Source of the DNA: Lentimicrobiaceae bacterium
GTDB taxonomy: Bacteria; Bacteroidota; Bacteroidia; Bacteroidales; P3
Assembly: GCA_022510485.1 (NCBI GenBank)
Contig: JAFLTI010000011.1
Span: 1-52,698 of the forward strand
Direction of reading: 5' to 3'
DNA: 52,698 bases
The translations under genes and the position numbers were made by a program. This document shows, one piece after another, positions 1 to 7,411 of the stretch; positions within the stretch are counted from its first letter, which is position 1, and every line of letters begins with the position of its first letter. The notes beneath the pieces are model-generated. The model saw only the letters and a program-made list of their open reading frames with translations, searched no databases and was not told where the DNA came from.

Positions 1-2
1 TT

Positions 3-137
3 GCCTGTCCTCGTTGTGGAAAACCCATGTCTATCAAATTGAGAAGGAAAGATGGGGGAAAATTCTTATCTTGCACCCCTCCTGAATATAGAGGGAATGG
101 TTGTGGATATGCTATGAATTTGCCTTTGTTTTTATAA
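3..137 (+). CDS. C-terminal fragment of a protein ending in a topoisomerase-type zinc finger (5' end outside window)
   Basis: Only the last 44 codons are in the window, read in frame from position 3 to the TAA at 135-137. The peptide begins with C-P-R-C-G-K-P and continues with a basic stretch, F-L-S-C, then G-C-G-Y, giving a C-x2-C ... C ... C spacing like the C4 zinc ribbons at the C-terminus of bacterial topoisomerase I. The same ribbon also ends some helicases and nucleases, so the parent protein cannot be named. The next gene starts 8 nt downstream on the same strand, so the two are probably co-transcribed. The role is inferred to be nucleic-acid binding. Confidence 0.6.
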   Translation, partial: ACPRCGKPMSIKLRRKDGGKFLSCTPPEYRGNGCGYAMNLPLFL

Positions 138-145
138 GATTGATT

Positions 146-1072
146 ATGAATACGAAAGACCTTTTGGCTTTATCTTTGGTTAAAGGGATAGGATCGGCTT
201 ATATAAAGAGTAATCTGCACGAAATCAGAGAATCATGCTCGGCGGAAGCTTATGCCCATATTCATGATCGTTTCAAAACGGCAGAGCTTGGAGAGTTTAT
301 TGGGAAAGCAGAATCCATTCTTGCCGATTGTCAAGATGCCGGTATAGAGGTGTTAGATATACAAAAGCAGGAATATCCGCACCGCTTATTCGAAATCAAC
401 GATCCCCCGCCCATACTATATGTAAAGGGTAATAAAAGTTTGCTGGATAATGCCCTTTCTATTGTTGGAACAAGAAAGAGTTCTGCATTGGGTAATCAGA
501 TTGCTTCGCGGCTTGGGGAGCATTTTGGGCAGGATTTTTCGATTTGCAATGGATTGGTGAAAGGTATAGACGAACATGCCGTTTATAGCAATGGGAAGAT
601 ATTGCCTAATGTGATAGGAGTAATATCTGGAGGTCTCTGCTATCGGGAAACATGCTCTCAAACTCATCAAAAAGTGATAGAGGATGTTCTATTCCATAAT
701 GGCTTGATTGTTAGTGAATGTCATCCAAAACAAAAAGAAGACCGCTTTTCGGGTATTCGTGCCAGTAGGATTCAGGCGGGATTATCAAAGGCATTGATAC
801 TGGTGCAGAGTTCTAAAGTTGGAGGTTCTAAGTACACGGTTTCGGCTTTTTCACGACTTAACAGAACTCTCGGTGTGGTATATTTTCCCGATTCGCCCGA
901 ATTTTTGGCAGAAGGGTTTGAGGCAAACCGTATGATAGTAGAGGGAAAATTGCAAGGTTTGGCGGCTTTTGTAGGGCTTAAAAAGTGCATAAACTTAAAC
1001 GTTAAATCTATTGTTCCTATTCGTGGTAGGGGAGATTACGATACTTTGGTTCAACTTATACAAGAAGAATGA
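146..1072 (+). CDS. divergent DprA/Smf-like DNA-processing protein
   Basis: The protein has 308 aa. The ATG at 146 is chosen over an in-frame upstream ATG at 101-115 because the upstream stretch overlaps the preceding gene and is not DprA-like. Residues 5-20 resemble a helix-hairpin-helix/SAM-like start (L-V-K-G-I-G). A Rossmann core follows: I-V-G-T-R-K-S-S at about 106-113, N-G-L-V-K-G-I-D at 135-142 (canonical S-G-L-A-x-G-I-D), V-S-E near 189-191, and R-I-Q-A-G-L-S at 208-214 (canonical R-N-R-I-I-A-G-L-S). DprA binds ssDNA and loads RecA during transformation. This copy departs from the usual motifs and lacks an obvious C-terminal winged helix, so it may be a specialised paralogue. It follows the zinc-finger gene by 8 nt, which suggests a DNA-metabolism or defence pair rather than the core competence gene. 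The family is fairly sure; the role is not. Confidence 0.75.
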   Translation: MNTKDLLALSLVKGIGSAYIKSNLHEIRESCSAEAYAHIHDRFKTAELGEFIGKAESILADCQDAGIEVLDIQKQEYPHRLFEINDPPPILYVKGNKSLLDNALSIVGTRKSSALGNQIASRLGEHFGQDFSICNGLVKGIDEHAVYSNGKILPNVIGVISGGLCYRETCSQTHQKVIEDVLFHNGLIVSECHPKQKEDRFSGIRASRIQAGLSKALILVQSSKVGGSKYTVSAFSRLNRTLGVVYFPDSPEFLAEGFEANRMIVEGKLQGLAAFVGLKKCINLNVKSIVPIRGRGDYDTLVQLIQEE

Positions 1073-1086
1073 AGAAAAAGATTTTG

Positions 1087-1094
1087 TAGATTTG
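1087..1094 (+). promoter_or_regulatory. candidate -7 element for the caspase/sigma operon
   Basis: TAGATTTG matches the Bacteroidota TAnnTTTG -7 consensus and lies 21 nt before the ATG at 1116. No TTTG -33 element occurs at the usual 19-21 nt spacing. The surrounding TTTTGT...TTTGC-R-AAAG context at 1082-1100 closely resembles that at 7371-7390, upstream of the PPC gene. Confidence 0.45.
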
Positions 1095-1115
1095 CGAAAG
1101 GTATTCCGTTTGGAT

Positions 1116-2009
1116 ATGAGGCTTTTTCGGAAACGTTTGGTTTTTATTCTTTTGTTTGCCTTAAGTGGCATGCTGGGAGTTTATGCCGGAGGGAAAAGGG
1201 CATTGCTGATAGGCATCTCAACCTATCCGACCGATAAATATGTGGATTTTGCGTGGTCTTCTATACATGGCGCAAACGATGTGGAACTCTTATCCAAAAC
1301 CTTACATAATAAGGGCTTTAAAATAAAGAGACTGTTAAACGAAAGAGCTACGGCAAAGAATATCCGAAAATCTTTAAACGCTTTGTGTGAAGAAACTATG
1401 CCCGGAGATGTGGTCTATATTCATTTTTCGGGGCATGGACAGTCGTATGAAGATTTTTCGGGAGATGAACAAGACGGGTGGGATGAAGCCATTGTGCCTT
1501 ATGATGCTAAGATAAAGTACGATAAGGAAATTTATGATGGATCCGCCCATATTTTAGATGATGAGCTGGAGCAATATCTATTGGCTATCAGAGCCAAAGC
1601 AGGCGAAGAGGGAATGGTTTATGTGGTGCTTGATGCCTGCCATATGGGAGGGGCGAGCAGGGGAGAGGATACAGAAGATGAAATATGTTTTGTAAGGGGC
1701 AGCGATATGGGATTTTCTCCCTCAGGGAAAGTTTATGCGCCTCCCATAGATAAAAGGGGAACCATGCCGCTTGAGGTTGTTTCGGGCTCTGCCGATATTT
1801 ATGTGCTGGAGGCATGCCGGGCATACCAAACCAATGCCGAGATAAGGCAAGAGGGAGTTTATTATGGACCGTTGTCGTTTTATATAAACCAAGTTATCAA
1901 AGAAACGGACATTGCACGGACACAAAGTTGGATAGAAAAAGTTCGGGCTTTGATGGAAAGGGATAAACGCCTTATCCGCCAAAATATGGTGATTGAAAAA
2001 AGCAGATAA
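1116..2009 (+). CDS. exported caspase-like cysteine peptidase (peptidase C14, metacaspase-like)
   Basis: The protein has 297 aa. The ATG at 1116 gives a good signal peptide (basic M-R-L-F-R-K-R, hydrophobic 9-22, V-Y-A-G near 22-25); the longer reading from 1011 overlaps the DprA-like gene and spoils it. The caspase fold opens with K-R-A-L-L-I-G-I (27-34). The catalytic His is H107 in F-S-G-H-G, and the catalytic Cys is C175 in D-A-C-H. An acidic D-E-x-D-G-W-D-E-A motif at about 117-125 matches the metacaspase/orthocaspase S1 region, hinting at cleavage after basic residues (inference). The C-terminal small-subunit-like part (A-C-R-A-Y-Q-T-N-A-E, about 233-242) is present. It is the first gene of a tight operon, and its TAA overlaps the ATG of the sigma factor (TAATG). 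The fold and exported location are well supported; the substrate is unknown, with the neighbouring anti-sigma-like protein a candidate. Confidence 0.88.
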   Translation: MRLFRKRLVFILLFALSGMLGVYAGGKRALLIGISTYPTDKYVDFAWSSIHGANDVELLSKTLHNKGFKIKRLLNERATAKNIRKSLNALCEETMPGDVVYIHFSGHGQSYEDFSGDEQDGWDEAIVPYDAKIKYDKEIYDGSAHILDDELEQYLLAIRAKAGEEGMVYVVLDACHMGGASRGEDTEDEICFVRGSDMGFSPSGKVYAPPIDKRGTMPLEVVSGSADIYVLEACRAYQTNAEIRQEGVYYGPLSFYINQVIKETDIARTQSWIEKVRALMERDKRLIRQNMVIEKSR

Positions 2010-2584
2010 TGGCAGCTATACGCAATCTTCAAAATGAGGCGCAGATCAGCCGTTTTGTTTTGGACGAATGGTCTAAAATATCGTTGTTTTTGCAGCGGCA
2101 TTATGGTTTGTTGGAAGAAGATTGCCAAGATGTGTTTCAGGAGGCGTTTATTATTTTGTATGAAAAGATAAGAAAAGAAGATTTTGTATTGACATCTTCT
2201 TTGTCTACTTACTTTATGGGCATTTGCAAGAATAAGGCAAAAGAATTAAAACGCACAAAGAAGAAGTTGGTTTTGGTGGAAGACGAATTGGATTTTTCGC
2301 TCTTGGAGGGCAATATCAGCCAAGACAAGGTGGAGGCTCTGATTGCTTTGGAAGAAGATACGCTTGCCGAGATACAGAAAGAAGAATTGGTGGAATCTAT
2401 CGTTCAGGAAATGCCATCTCCCTGCAAGGAATTGTTGTGGGGATTTTATCGCGATAATCTGAGCCTCAAAGCCCTTGCGGACTTATTGAACTATAGCAGC
2501 GAGGGTTCTGTTAAGGTAACCAAACATCGTTGCTGCGAAAAACTGCGTATCCGATACAAGGAATTATCCAAAAGGCTTTTCTAA
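2009..2584 (+). CDS. ECF-type RNA polymerase sigma factor
   Basis: The protein has 191 aa and is cytoplasmic. Region 2 is at about 33-86, with the acidic E-E-D-C-Q-D-V-F-Q-E-A-F stretch typical of sigma region 2.1/2.2 and a Y-F-M-G-I-C-K-N-K-A-K-E segment equivalent to region 2.3/2.4. Region 4 is at about 128-185, with a helix-turn-helix around L-K-A-L-A-D-L-L-N-Y-S-S. There is no region 1.1 or region 3, as expected for group 4 sigma factors. The start codon overlaps the stop of the caspase gene, implying translational coupling. The membrane protein encoded 11 nt downstream is the likely anti-sigma partner. Its regulon is unknown; autoregulation from the promoters near 1087 and 7377 is a testable inference. 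Confidence 0.85.
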   Translation: MAAIRNLQNEAQISRFVLDEWSKISLFLQRHYGLLEEDCQDVFQEAFIILYEKIRKEDFVLTSSLSTYFMGICKNKAKELKRTKKKLVLVEDELDFSLLEGNISQDKVEALIALEEDTLAEIQKEELVESIVQEMPSPCKELLWGFYRDNLSLKALADLLNYSSEGSVKVTKHRCCEKLRIRYKELSKRLF

Positions 2585-2595
2585 ACTCAAGAACC

Positions 2596-3309
2596 ATGAA
2601 AGATAGAAACGATATAAAGGCGGACACTCACTTTGAGGACAGGGTTTCTGATTTTCTTCGAGGTAAATTGAGTGAGGAGCAAGAAAAGGTTTTGGTGGAA
2701 GAACTTAAGGCTAATTCTGAATTGGCGGCGCGTGCCGCTTTGATGGCACGCTTGGCACGGCAGATGGATAAGTTGGGAAAGGAACAGGATGCTGCACTGA
2801 CCGATGCGCTTAAAGGTATGGATAAAAAGGATGTAGAGCGTATATTGGCAGAAACATTGCCTCGCCGTTCCCATTTTCGTTGGGTATGGTTGGCAGTGCC
2901 TGTCGCAGCGGCTTTGCTTGTATTTTCTTTGGTGGGATACCACCCAAGGCGTATTTCGTCTTTGGGCAAGGAATATGTGTTCTATTTTCCTCAGCAGGAA
3001 TTTTATAGGGGAGAGCAAGATACGCTCAGTCTCCGCTTGAATGGATATTATGGGGCGATTGCCGATAGGGAGAACTTAGCCGAAACAATCCGGATGCTTT
3101 CTGATATGTGGGATAATGCACGTAAAGAAAACTATAACGTTTATACCGACCATATGCCGGAAATAGGCTGGTTGCTTGCCAATGCGTATTTGCGGGGAAA
3201 TCAAAAAGCGGAGGCTTTGCAGGTTTTGGAACAACTTGCCGATGAATATCCCGACAATACGGCATTGGGGAAGAAAGTGCGGGAACTGCAGGCAAAACTG
3301 CACAGATGA
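2596..3309 (+). CDS. single-pass membrane protein, putative anti-sigma factor with periplasmic TPR-like tail
   Basis: The protein has 237 aa. The ATG at 2596 is used; the upstream in-frame ATG at 2530 lies inside the sigma gene. Residues 1-92 are charged and helical with an F-x-x-R-V-x-D-F-L-R-G-K-L-S-x-E-E start, like the cytoplasmic 'D-x-L-x-G-x-L-S-x-E-E' domains of Bacteroidota anti-sigma or sigma-linked TPR proteins. One transmembrane helix (about 96-115) is followed by a basic residue pair. The external part (116-237) ends in a TPR-like helical pair (L-L-A-N-A-Y-L-R-G-N-Q-K-A-E-A-L). No zinc-binding ZAS motif is seen. The gene lies 11 nt after the sigma gene. The layout (inside domain, one helix, outside domain) is that of anti-sigma factors controlled by periplasmic proteolysis, and exported proteases are encoded next door. 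The function is inferred. Confidence 0.65.
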   Translation: MKDRNDIKADTHFEDRVSDFLRGKLSEEQEKVLVEELKANSELAARAALMARLARQMDKLGKEQDAALTDALKGMDKKDVERILAETLPRRSHFRWVWLAVPVAAALLVFSLVGYHPRRISSLGKEYVFYFPQQEFYRGEQDTLSLRLNGYYGAIADRENLAETIRMLSDMWDNARKENYNVYTDHMPEIGWLLANAYLRGNQKAEALQVLEQLADEYPDNTALGKKVRELQAKLHR

Positions 3310-3346
3310 TTTTAATGTAATAGAATTATTGATAGAAAGGAGAAAT

Positions 3347-4741
3347 ATGGCAAACCATAAAGGAATAGGTGCCTGTAGGCGATTATTGGTGTTTTTACTT
3401 TTTGTACTTGGGGGATTGGGCTATGGCTTTACGCAAGATGTATTAGAAACGCTAAAAAAAGCCTCTCGCTTATACGAAAAGGCTAATTATGCGGAGGCTG
3501 CCATACTTTTGAATGACATTGCCGATGACTGTATGAATGCCCAAGATTCGATACGGTTGCTATTCTTTTACATTAACGGCTATGTTCAATTTGAGTTGGG
3601 TAATTATGAAAAAAGCATCGACTATACTCTGAAAGAGATAGAACTTCGGCAAAAATATCAGATGAGGGAGGAGGAGTATATCTTCGTATTTGAAAGATTA
3701 GGAAATGCTTTTGAAAAGATAGGGGATAATGAAAATGCCGAAAAATATTATAGAAGAGGTTTATTAAAAACCATTACATTACTTTCGGATACAAACGAAC
3801 TGCAAATAGTAAATGGAACAAGCTTGCGTGAGTATCGTTCTTTGATGTATCAAAAACTGGGAACTTTATATTCTGCAATGGGTGATACAACTATGGCAAA
3901 GATGTTTTATCGTCAAAGAACCGCTGACTTGTTTGGCAAAAAAGCACAAGAATGCTTAGCCTTGTTCAGTGATGGACTTCGTAAGACAATTTCCATGAGA
4001 GAAGCAGGACGATACGAAGAGTCTATGGCTGTATTTGATGAGATGGCATTTTGGATGAGACAAATAGATACAATAAACGAAGAATATATTCTTGTATTAA
4101 AAAGCAAAGGTATAGAACTTCAAATTCTGAAGCAATTTGATGAGGCAGCGTTGGTTTATAAAAAGATTATTGATATTTCGAGAAAGTTTCCTTATGCAAT
4201 AGAGAATGTGGTTGGTTCCTATTGGGGAAATATTATCTGTGAAGCGTCTCTTGGAAATTTTGAAAGGGCTGAAAAAATGATTTCGCAAGCAATATCGTAT
4301 GCCAAACACATTCCGGGAGGTATCGAAATGATCTTAAATGCGATATACTATACAGGGAATATGGCATATGGAGGCGAGCGTTATGCCGAAGCGATTTCGT
4401 ATTATGAAAGGTATTTGTCGTATGAGCAGGAGGTTGGATTAAATTATGCTATTGCTATAAATAGCTTAAGTGTTTGTTATCTTATGCAGGGGTTTCCATC
4501 GAAAGCCAAAACATGTCTGATGAATATTTTACAATATGAAGTACTTTTATTTGACATGGAAAATAAAGGGGTTCTTGCTCAAATTTATCATAATTTGGGT
4601 AGGGCATGTATGTTGCTCGGGGAGTATATTGAAGCAATTGACTTTTTGCAACAAAGCATTGCTATACAGAAAGAAAAATTTGGCGAGCCTTCAGTAAAAA
4701 CCATTGAATATTTAAGAGAATGTCAAGAATATATACGTTAA
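3347..4741 (+). CDS. exported tetratricopeptide-repeat protein
   Basis: The protein has 464 aa. The ATG at 3347 is preceded by an AAAGGAG-like ribosome-binding site (3336-3342) and gives a signal peptide (R-R at 11-12, hydrophobic 13-28, cleavage near Q-30). An upstream in-frame ATG at 3176 lies inside the preceding gene and is rejected. The mature protein is almost wholly TPR helices, with recognisable pairs at about 34-66, 70-102, 113-146 and 165-198 and several towards the C-terminus, ending in a tetratricopeptide with G-E-Y-I-E-A-I-D-F-L. There is no enzymatic motif, so it is probably a periplasmic scaffold or sensor for a partner protein. Its 3' end overlaps the CHAT gene by 22 nt. G+C is visibly low. 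Confidence 0.78.
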   Translation: MANHKGIGACRRLLVFLLFVLGGLGYGFTQDVLETLKKASRLYEKANYAEAAILLNDIADDCMNAQDSIRLLFFYINGYVQFELGNYEKSIDYTLKEIELRQKYQMREEEYIFVFERLGNAFEKIGDNENAEKYYRRGLLKTITLLSDTNELQIVNGTSLREYRSLMYQKLGTLYSAMGDTTMAKMFYRQRTADLFGKKAQECLALFSDGLRKTISMREAGRYEESMAVFDEMAFWMRQIDTINEEYILVLKSKGIELQILKQFDEAALVYKKIIDISRKFPYAIENVVGSYWGNIICEASLGNFERAEKMISQAISYAKHIPGGIEMILNAIYYTGNMAYGGERYAEAISYYERYLSYEQEVGLNYAIAINSLSVCYLMQGFPSKAKTCLMNILQYEVLLFDMENKGVLAQIYHNLGRACMLLGEYIEAIDFLQQSIAIQKEKFGEPSVKTIEYLRECQEYIR

Positions 4742-7299
4742 TTTGGGCTGTTGTTATCAGTTCTTTTACCGGCATATATGCCGATAATGTGTACGATAAA
4801 GAAAAAGTGCTTTCTTGGGATACTTGTCTACAATTATTTCAAGAAGGTTATAGAGCGGAGATTGTCCCTTCTCTTGAAATATTAAAAGAAAGGGCGGAAA
4901 AAAATATCGTTTTTGATGAAGAACAATTTGCAAGTATAGTGGAAGTGTTAGGGACTTGTTATAATTCGTTATATCAATTAGATGCTTCACGAGATTTGTT
5001 TAGAAATGCCAAACGTATATTTAGGGAGAAGCGGTCACATTCTATGTATGAGAGAATGTGTTTGATAGGTCTTATGGCAATAGAGATGGAACTTTCAAAT
5101 TTTGAACAAGTACTTGCATATGGATACGAAGCGTTGAGGATGTGCTCCGAAATGGGAGATAATGGAGAACAATATATGTTTCTTTTATCTCTTATTTCAT
5201 CTGGTTGGTTGACTGAGATAAATTATTCTATTTGGCAACCACAATATAAATTGCTTGCTAAGTTGTATATAGATGAAGCTCTATCGGTGTATGCAGATTT
5301 GGGTGGTATTGGTGAAGATGGAGTCTATCCCAATATACTTTCTCGTAAGGCTAAGGTGGAGGAAGACTTGGGAAATTTTGAAGAGGCGGAAAGATGTTAT
5401 AAGCAGGCATTAGTGGCATGTAAAGAGGATTATGTTACATACAACATAATACTTAATAATTTGGGTGTTCTGAGTCTCAAGCAGAATAAGTGGAAGGAAA
5501 GTTTGGATTTCTTTGATAAAATGAATTTAGATGAAGATAAAACAATTCAGCGTGGGCGTATAGGAAATGTTTTGTTTGCAAATTACTTTTTAGCAGATAT
5601 CAATGCCATAAAATATTATTTAGGGCAATTAAATAGTCAGGAACGGCTCAATGTTGTAGATTTGCTTGGACGAATGGCTGGAAAACAAAGTGAAAGCTAT
5701 TATGATACACGTGCCTCAGAGATATTGTTTATAAACAATATGTGCGCATGGCGGTTTAATGAAAAAGAAATCAATACGCAGGCGTATGATATGAATCTTT
5801 CTATGCGTATAATGGGAAATACGCTTAATGCAATGGTACGGAAAGATGTATTGGGTACAGAAAATAAAAATGCCAAAGCTTTATTTACGCAGATAGATAG
5901 TCTGCGTAGCGTGTTAACATATAAGAAAATATTGCCTGAAGAACGACGGGCGATAGAGGAAAGTTTGGTGCAAAAAGAAGAATCTTTATTGGCTTACTTT
6001 CCGGATATAGCAGAAAAAGTATTATCCGAGATTCCGCATTTTGAAACTGTAAAAGAGCGATTGCAAAAGGATGAGGTGTCTTTGTTCTTTTGTGAGGAAA
6101 CTTCTATGGATTCATTATCATTTGATCAAGAATTTCCCTCAAGATATATCGCATATGTGGTAAATAGCGATAATGATTATCCTATAGTGGTGGATTTATG
6201 TGATACTGAAGATGTAAATAAATATGTAGAGGATGTGGATTTCGGGGCGGAGGAAATAAGCGCGCTCTATGCTTCAGAAAACGCACAGGATCTTTATAAT
6301 GCCATTTGGAAAAAACTGGAGCCTTATGTGGAGGGCAAAACAAGGGTATATTATTCTACCACCGGATTTCTATCCACTATCAATTTTGAGGCACTGATAA
6401 ACGAGAACAACCAGCGTTTGCGCGATGTGTATGACCTTTGGTATGTATCTTCTCCGGCAATGATTGGCAGTATGCCGTCGTATCTGAATCCATCGGAGTT
6501 TAATACGGCTGCCCTTTGGGGCGGTATCAGCTACGATATGTCGGTTCGGGATATGCGCGTTGCGGCGGCTCAAAGCGATTATTTTAGCGGTACGGATATT
6601 TCCGAAGACTTGGCATTGCGGGGCGAAACCGAAAGAGGTTCTTGGGGCGCATTGCCCGGAACGCTTAAAGAGGTAAATTATCTTAAAGGCTTGTTCCAGT
6701 CGTCGGGTATCAGACCGAGATGCTATACCGGCACTAAAGCCACCGAGGAATCCGTAAAACAATGGAACGGCAATTCGCCTTCTATTTTGCATTTTGCAAC
6801 CCATGGCTTTTTGATAAGTACACCGATTCAATACAAAGAGAATACGTTTGCAACGGCTTTAACGGCATATTCGGAAAAAAACCGCTATATGTTGTGGTCG
6901 GGTTTGTTGTTGGCAGGTTCAAATAACCGGTGGTTGGGTAAAACGCTGCCCGAAAATGTGGAAGACGGAATCCTTACAGCAGACGAAATCTCCCGCTTGG
7001 ATTTGTCCAACACCAAATTGGCAGTGCTTTCCGCTTGTGAAACGGCACTGGGACATATCGACCCGGTAGAAGGGGTGTGGGGGCTTCAACGAGCCTTTAA
7101 GCAGGCAGGGGTGCAAACGATAGTGATGAGTTTGTGGAAGATTCCCGACCAGCCGACCCAATTATTGATGCAGTCTTTTTATTCGCGCCTGTTAGCGGGT
7201 ATGGAAATAAGGCATGCTTTGCGGGAGGCTCAGAACGAACTGATTCAGAACGGATACAAAGACCCTTACTATTGGGCTTCTTTTGTGGTTTTGGATTAG
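4720..7299 (+). CDS. exported TPR-CHAT cysteine protease
   Basis: The protein has 859 aa. An N-terminal hydrophobic segment (about 6-20, ending T-G-I-Y-A-D) looks like a signal peptide. TPR-like helices occupy about 30-440, including A-K-V-E-E-D-L-G-N-F-E-E-A-E at 211-224. The C-terminal CHAT domain runs from about 455 to 859, with an entry motif S-T-T-G-F-L-S-T-I-N-F-E-A-L (546-559), L-P-G-T-L-K-E-V (645-652), catalytic H695 in H-F-A-T-H-G, catalytic C773 in L-S-A-C-E-T-A-L-G, and a Y-Y-W-A-S-F end. CHAT enzymes are caspase-fold peptidases related to separase and to Csx29 of type III-E CRISPR. It is the last gene of the caspase-sigma operon and overlaps the TPR gene by 22 nt. Base composition changes near codon 507: the TPR part is A+T-rich, the catalytic part is not. 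Catalytic residues are intact; the substrate is unknown. Confidence 0.88.
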   Translation: MSRIYTLIWAVVISSFTGIYADNVYDKEKVLSWDTCLQLFQEGYRAEIVPSLEILKERAEKNIVFDEEQFASIVEVLGTCYNSLYQLDASRDLFRNAKRIFREKRSHSMYERMCLIGLMAIEMELSNFEQVLAYGYEALRMCSEMGDNGEQYMFLLSLISSGWLTEINYSIWQPQYKLLAKLYIDEALSVYADLGGIGEDGVYPNILSRKAKVEEDLGNFEEAERCYKQALVACKEDYVTYNIILNNLGVLSLKQNKWKESLDFFDKMNLDEDKTIQRGRIGNVLFANYFLADINAIKYYLGQLNSQERLNVVDLLGRMAGKQSESYYDTRASEILFINNMCAWRFNEKEINTQAYDMNLSMRIMGNTLNAMVRKDVLGTENKNAKALFTQIDSLRSVLTYKKILPEERRAIEESLVQKEESLLAYFPDIAEKVLSEIPHFETVKERLQKDEVSLFFCEETSMDSLSFDQEFPSRYIAYVVNSDNDYPIVVDLCDTEDVNKYVEDVDFGAEEISALYASENAQDLYNAIWKKLEPYVEGKTRVYYSTTGFLSTINFEALINENNQRLRDVYDLWYVSSPAMIGSMPSYLNPSEFNTAALWGGISYDMSVRDMRVAAAQSDYFSGTDISEDLALRGETERGSWGALPGTLKEVNYLKGLFQSSGIRPRCYTGTKATEESVKQWNGNSPSILHFATHGFLISTPIQYKENTFATALTAYSEKNRYMLWSGLLLAGSNNRWLGKTLPENVEDGILTADEISRLDLSNTKLAVLSACETALGHIDPVEGVWGLQRAFKQAGVQTIVMSLWKIPDQPTQLLMQSFYSRLLAGMEIRHALREAQNELIQNGYKDPYYWASFVVLD

Positions 7300-7376
7300 A
7301 TTTAAGGGGAAATATAGCATGCCTTGTTAACCTTTAGATAAAAATATCATAAAGACTAAAAGGCGAAGAGTTTTGT

Positions 7377-7384
7377 TAACTTTG
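7377..7384 (+). promoter_or_regulatory. -7 promoter element upstream of the PPC gene
   Basis: TAACTTTG is an exact TAnnTTTG match, 27 nt before the ATG at 7412. It sits in a TTTTGT...TTTGC-R-AAAG context (7371-7390) nearly identical to that before the caspase gene. No good TTTG -33 element is at 19-21 nt. The 112-nt gap after the CHAT stop shows no convincing terminator. Confidence 0.5.
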
Positions 7385-7411
7385 CAAAAGTTTAACTATA
7401 TAGAAAAGTAT

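Noticed and set aside
1011-1115. Longer start for the caspase-like protein
   Set aside because: It overlaps the DprA-like gene by 62 nt and adds a charged leader in front of a good signal peptide.
3176-3346. Longer start for the TPR protein
   Set aside because: It lies inside the preceding gene in another frame; ATG 3347 has a purine-rich ribosome-binding site and a signal peptide.
4720-7299. Possible type III-E CRISPR (Craspase) locus because of TPR-CHAT plus sigma factor
   Set aside because: There is no gRAMP/Cas7-11, Cas1, Cas2 or CRISPR array nearby, and the CHAT protein carries a signal-like N-terminus. Only the wiring is comparable.
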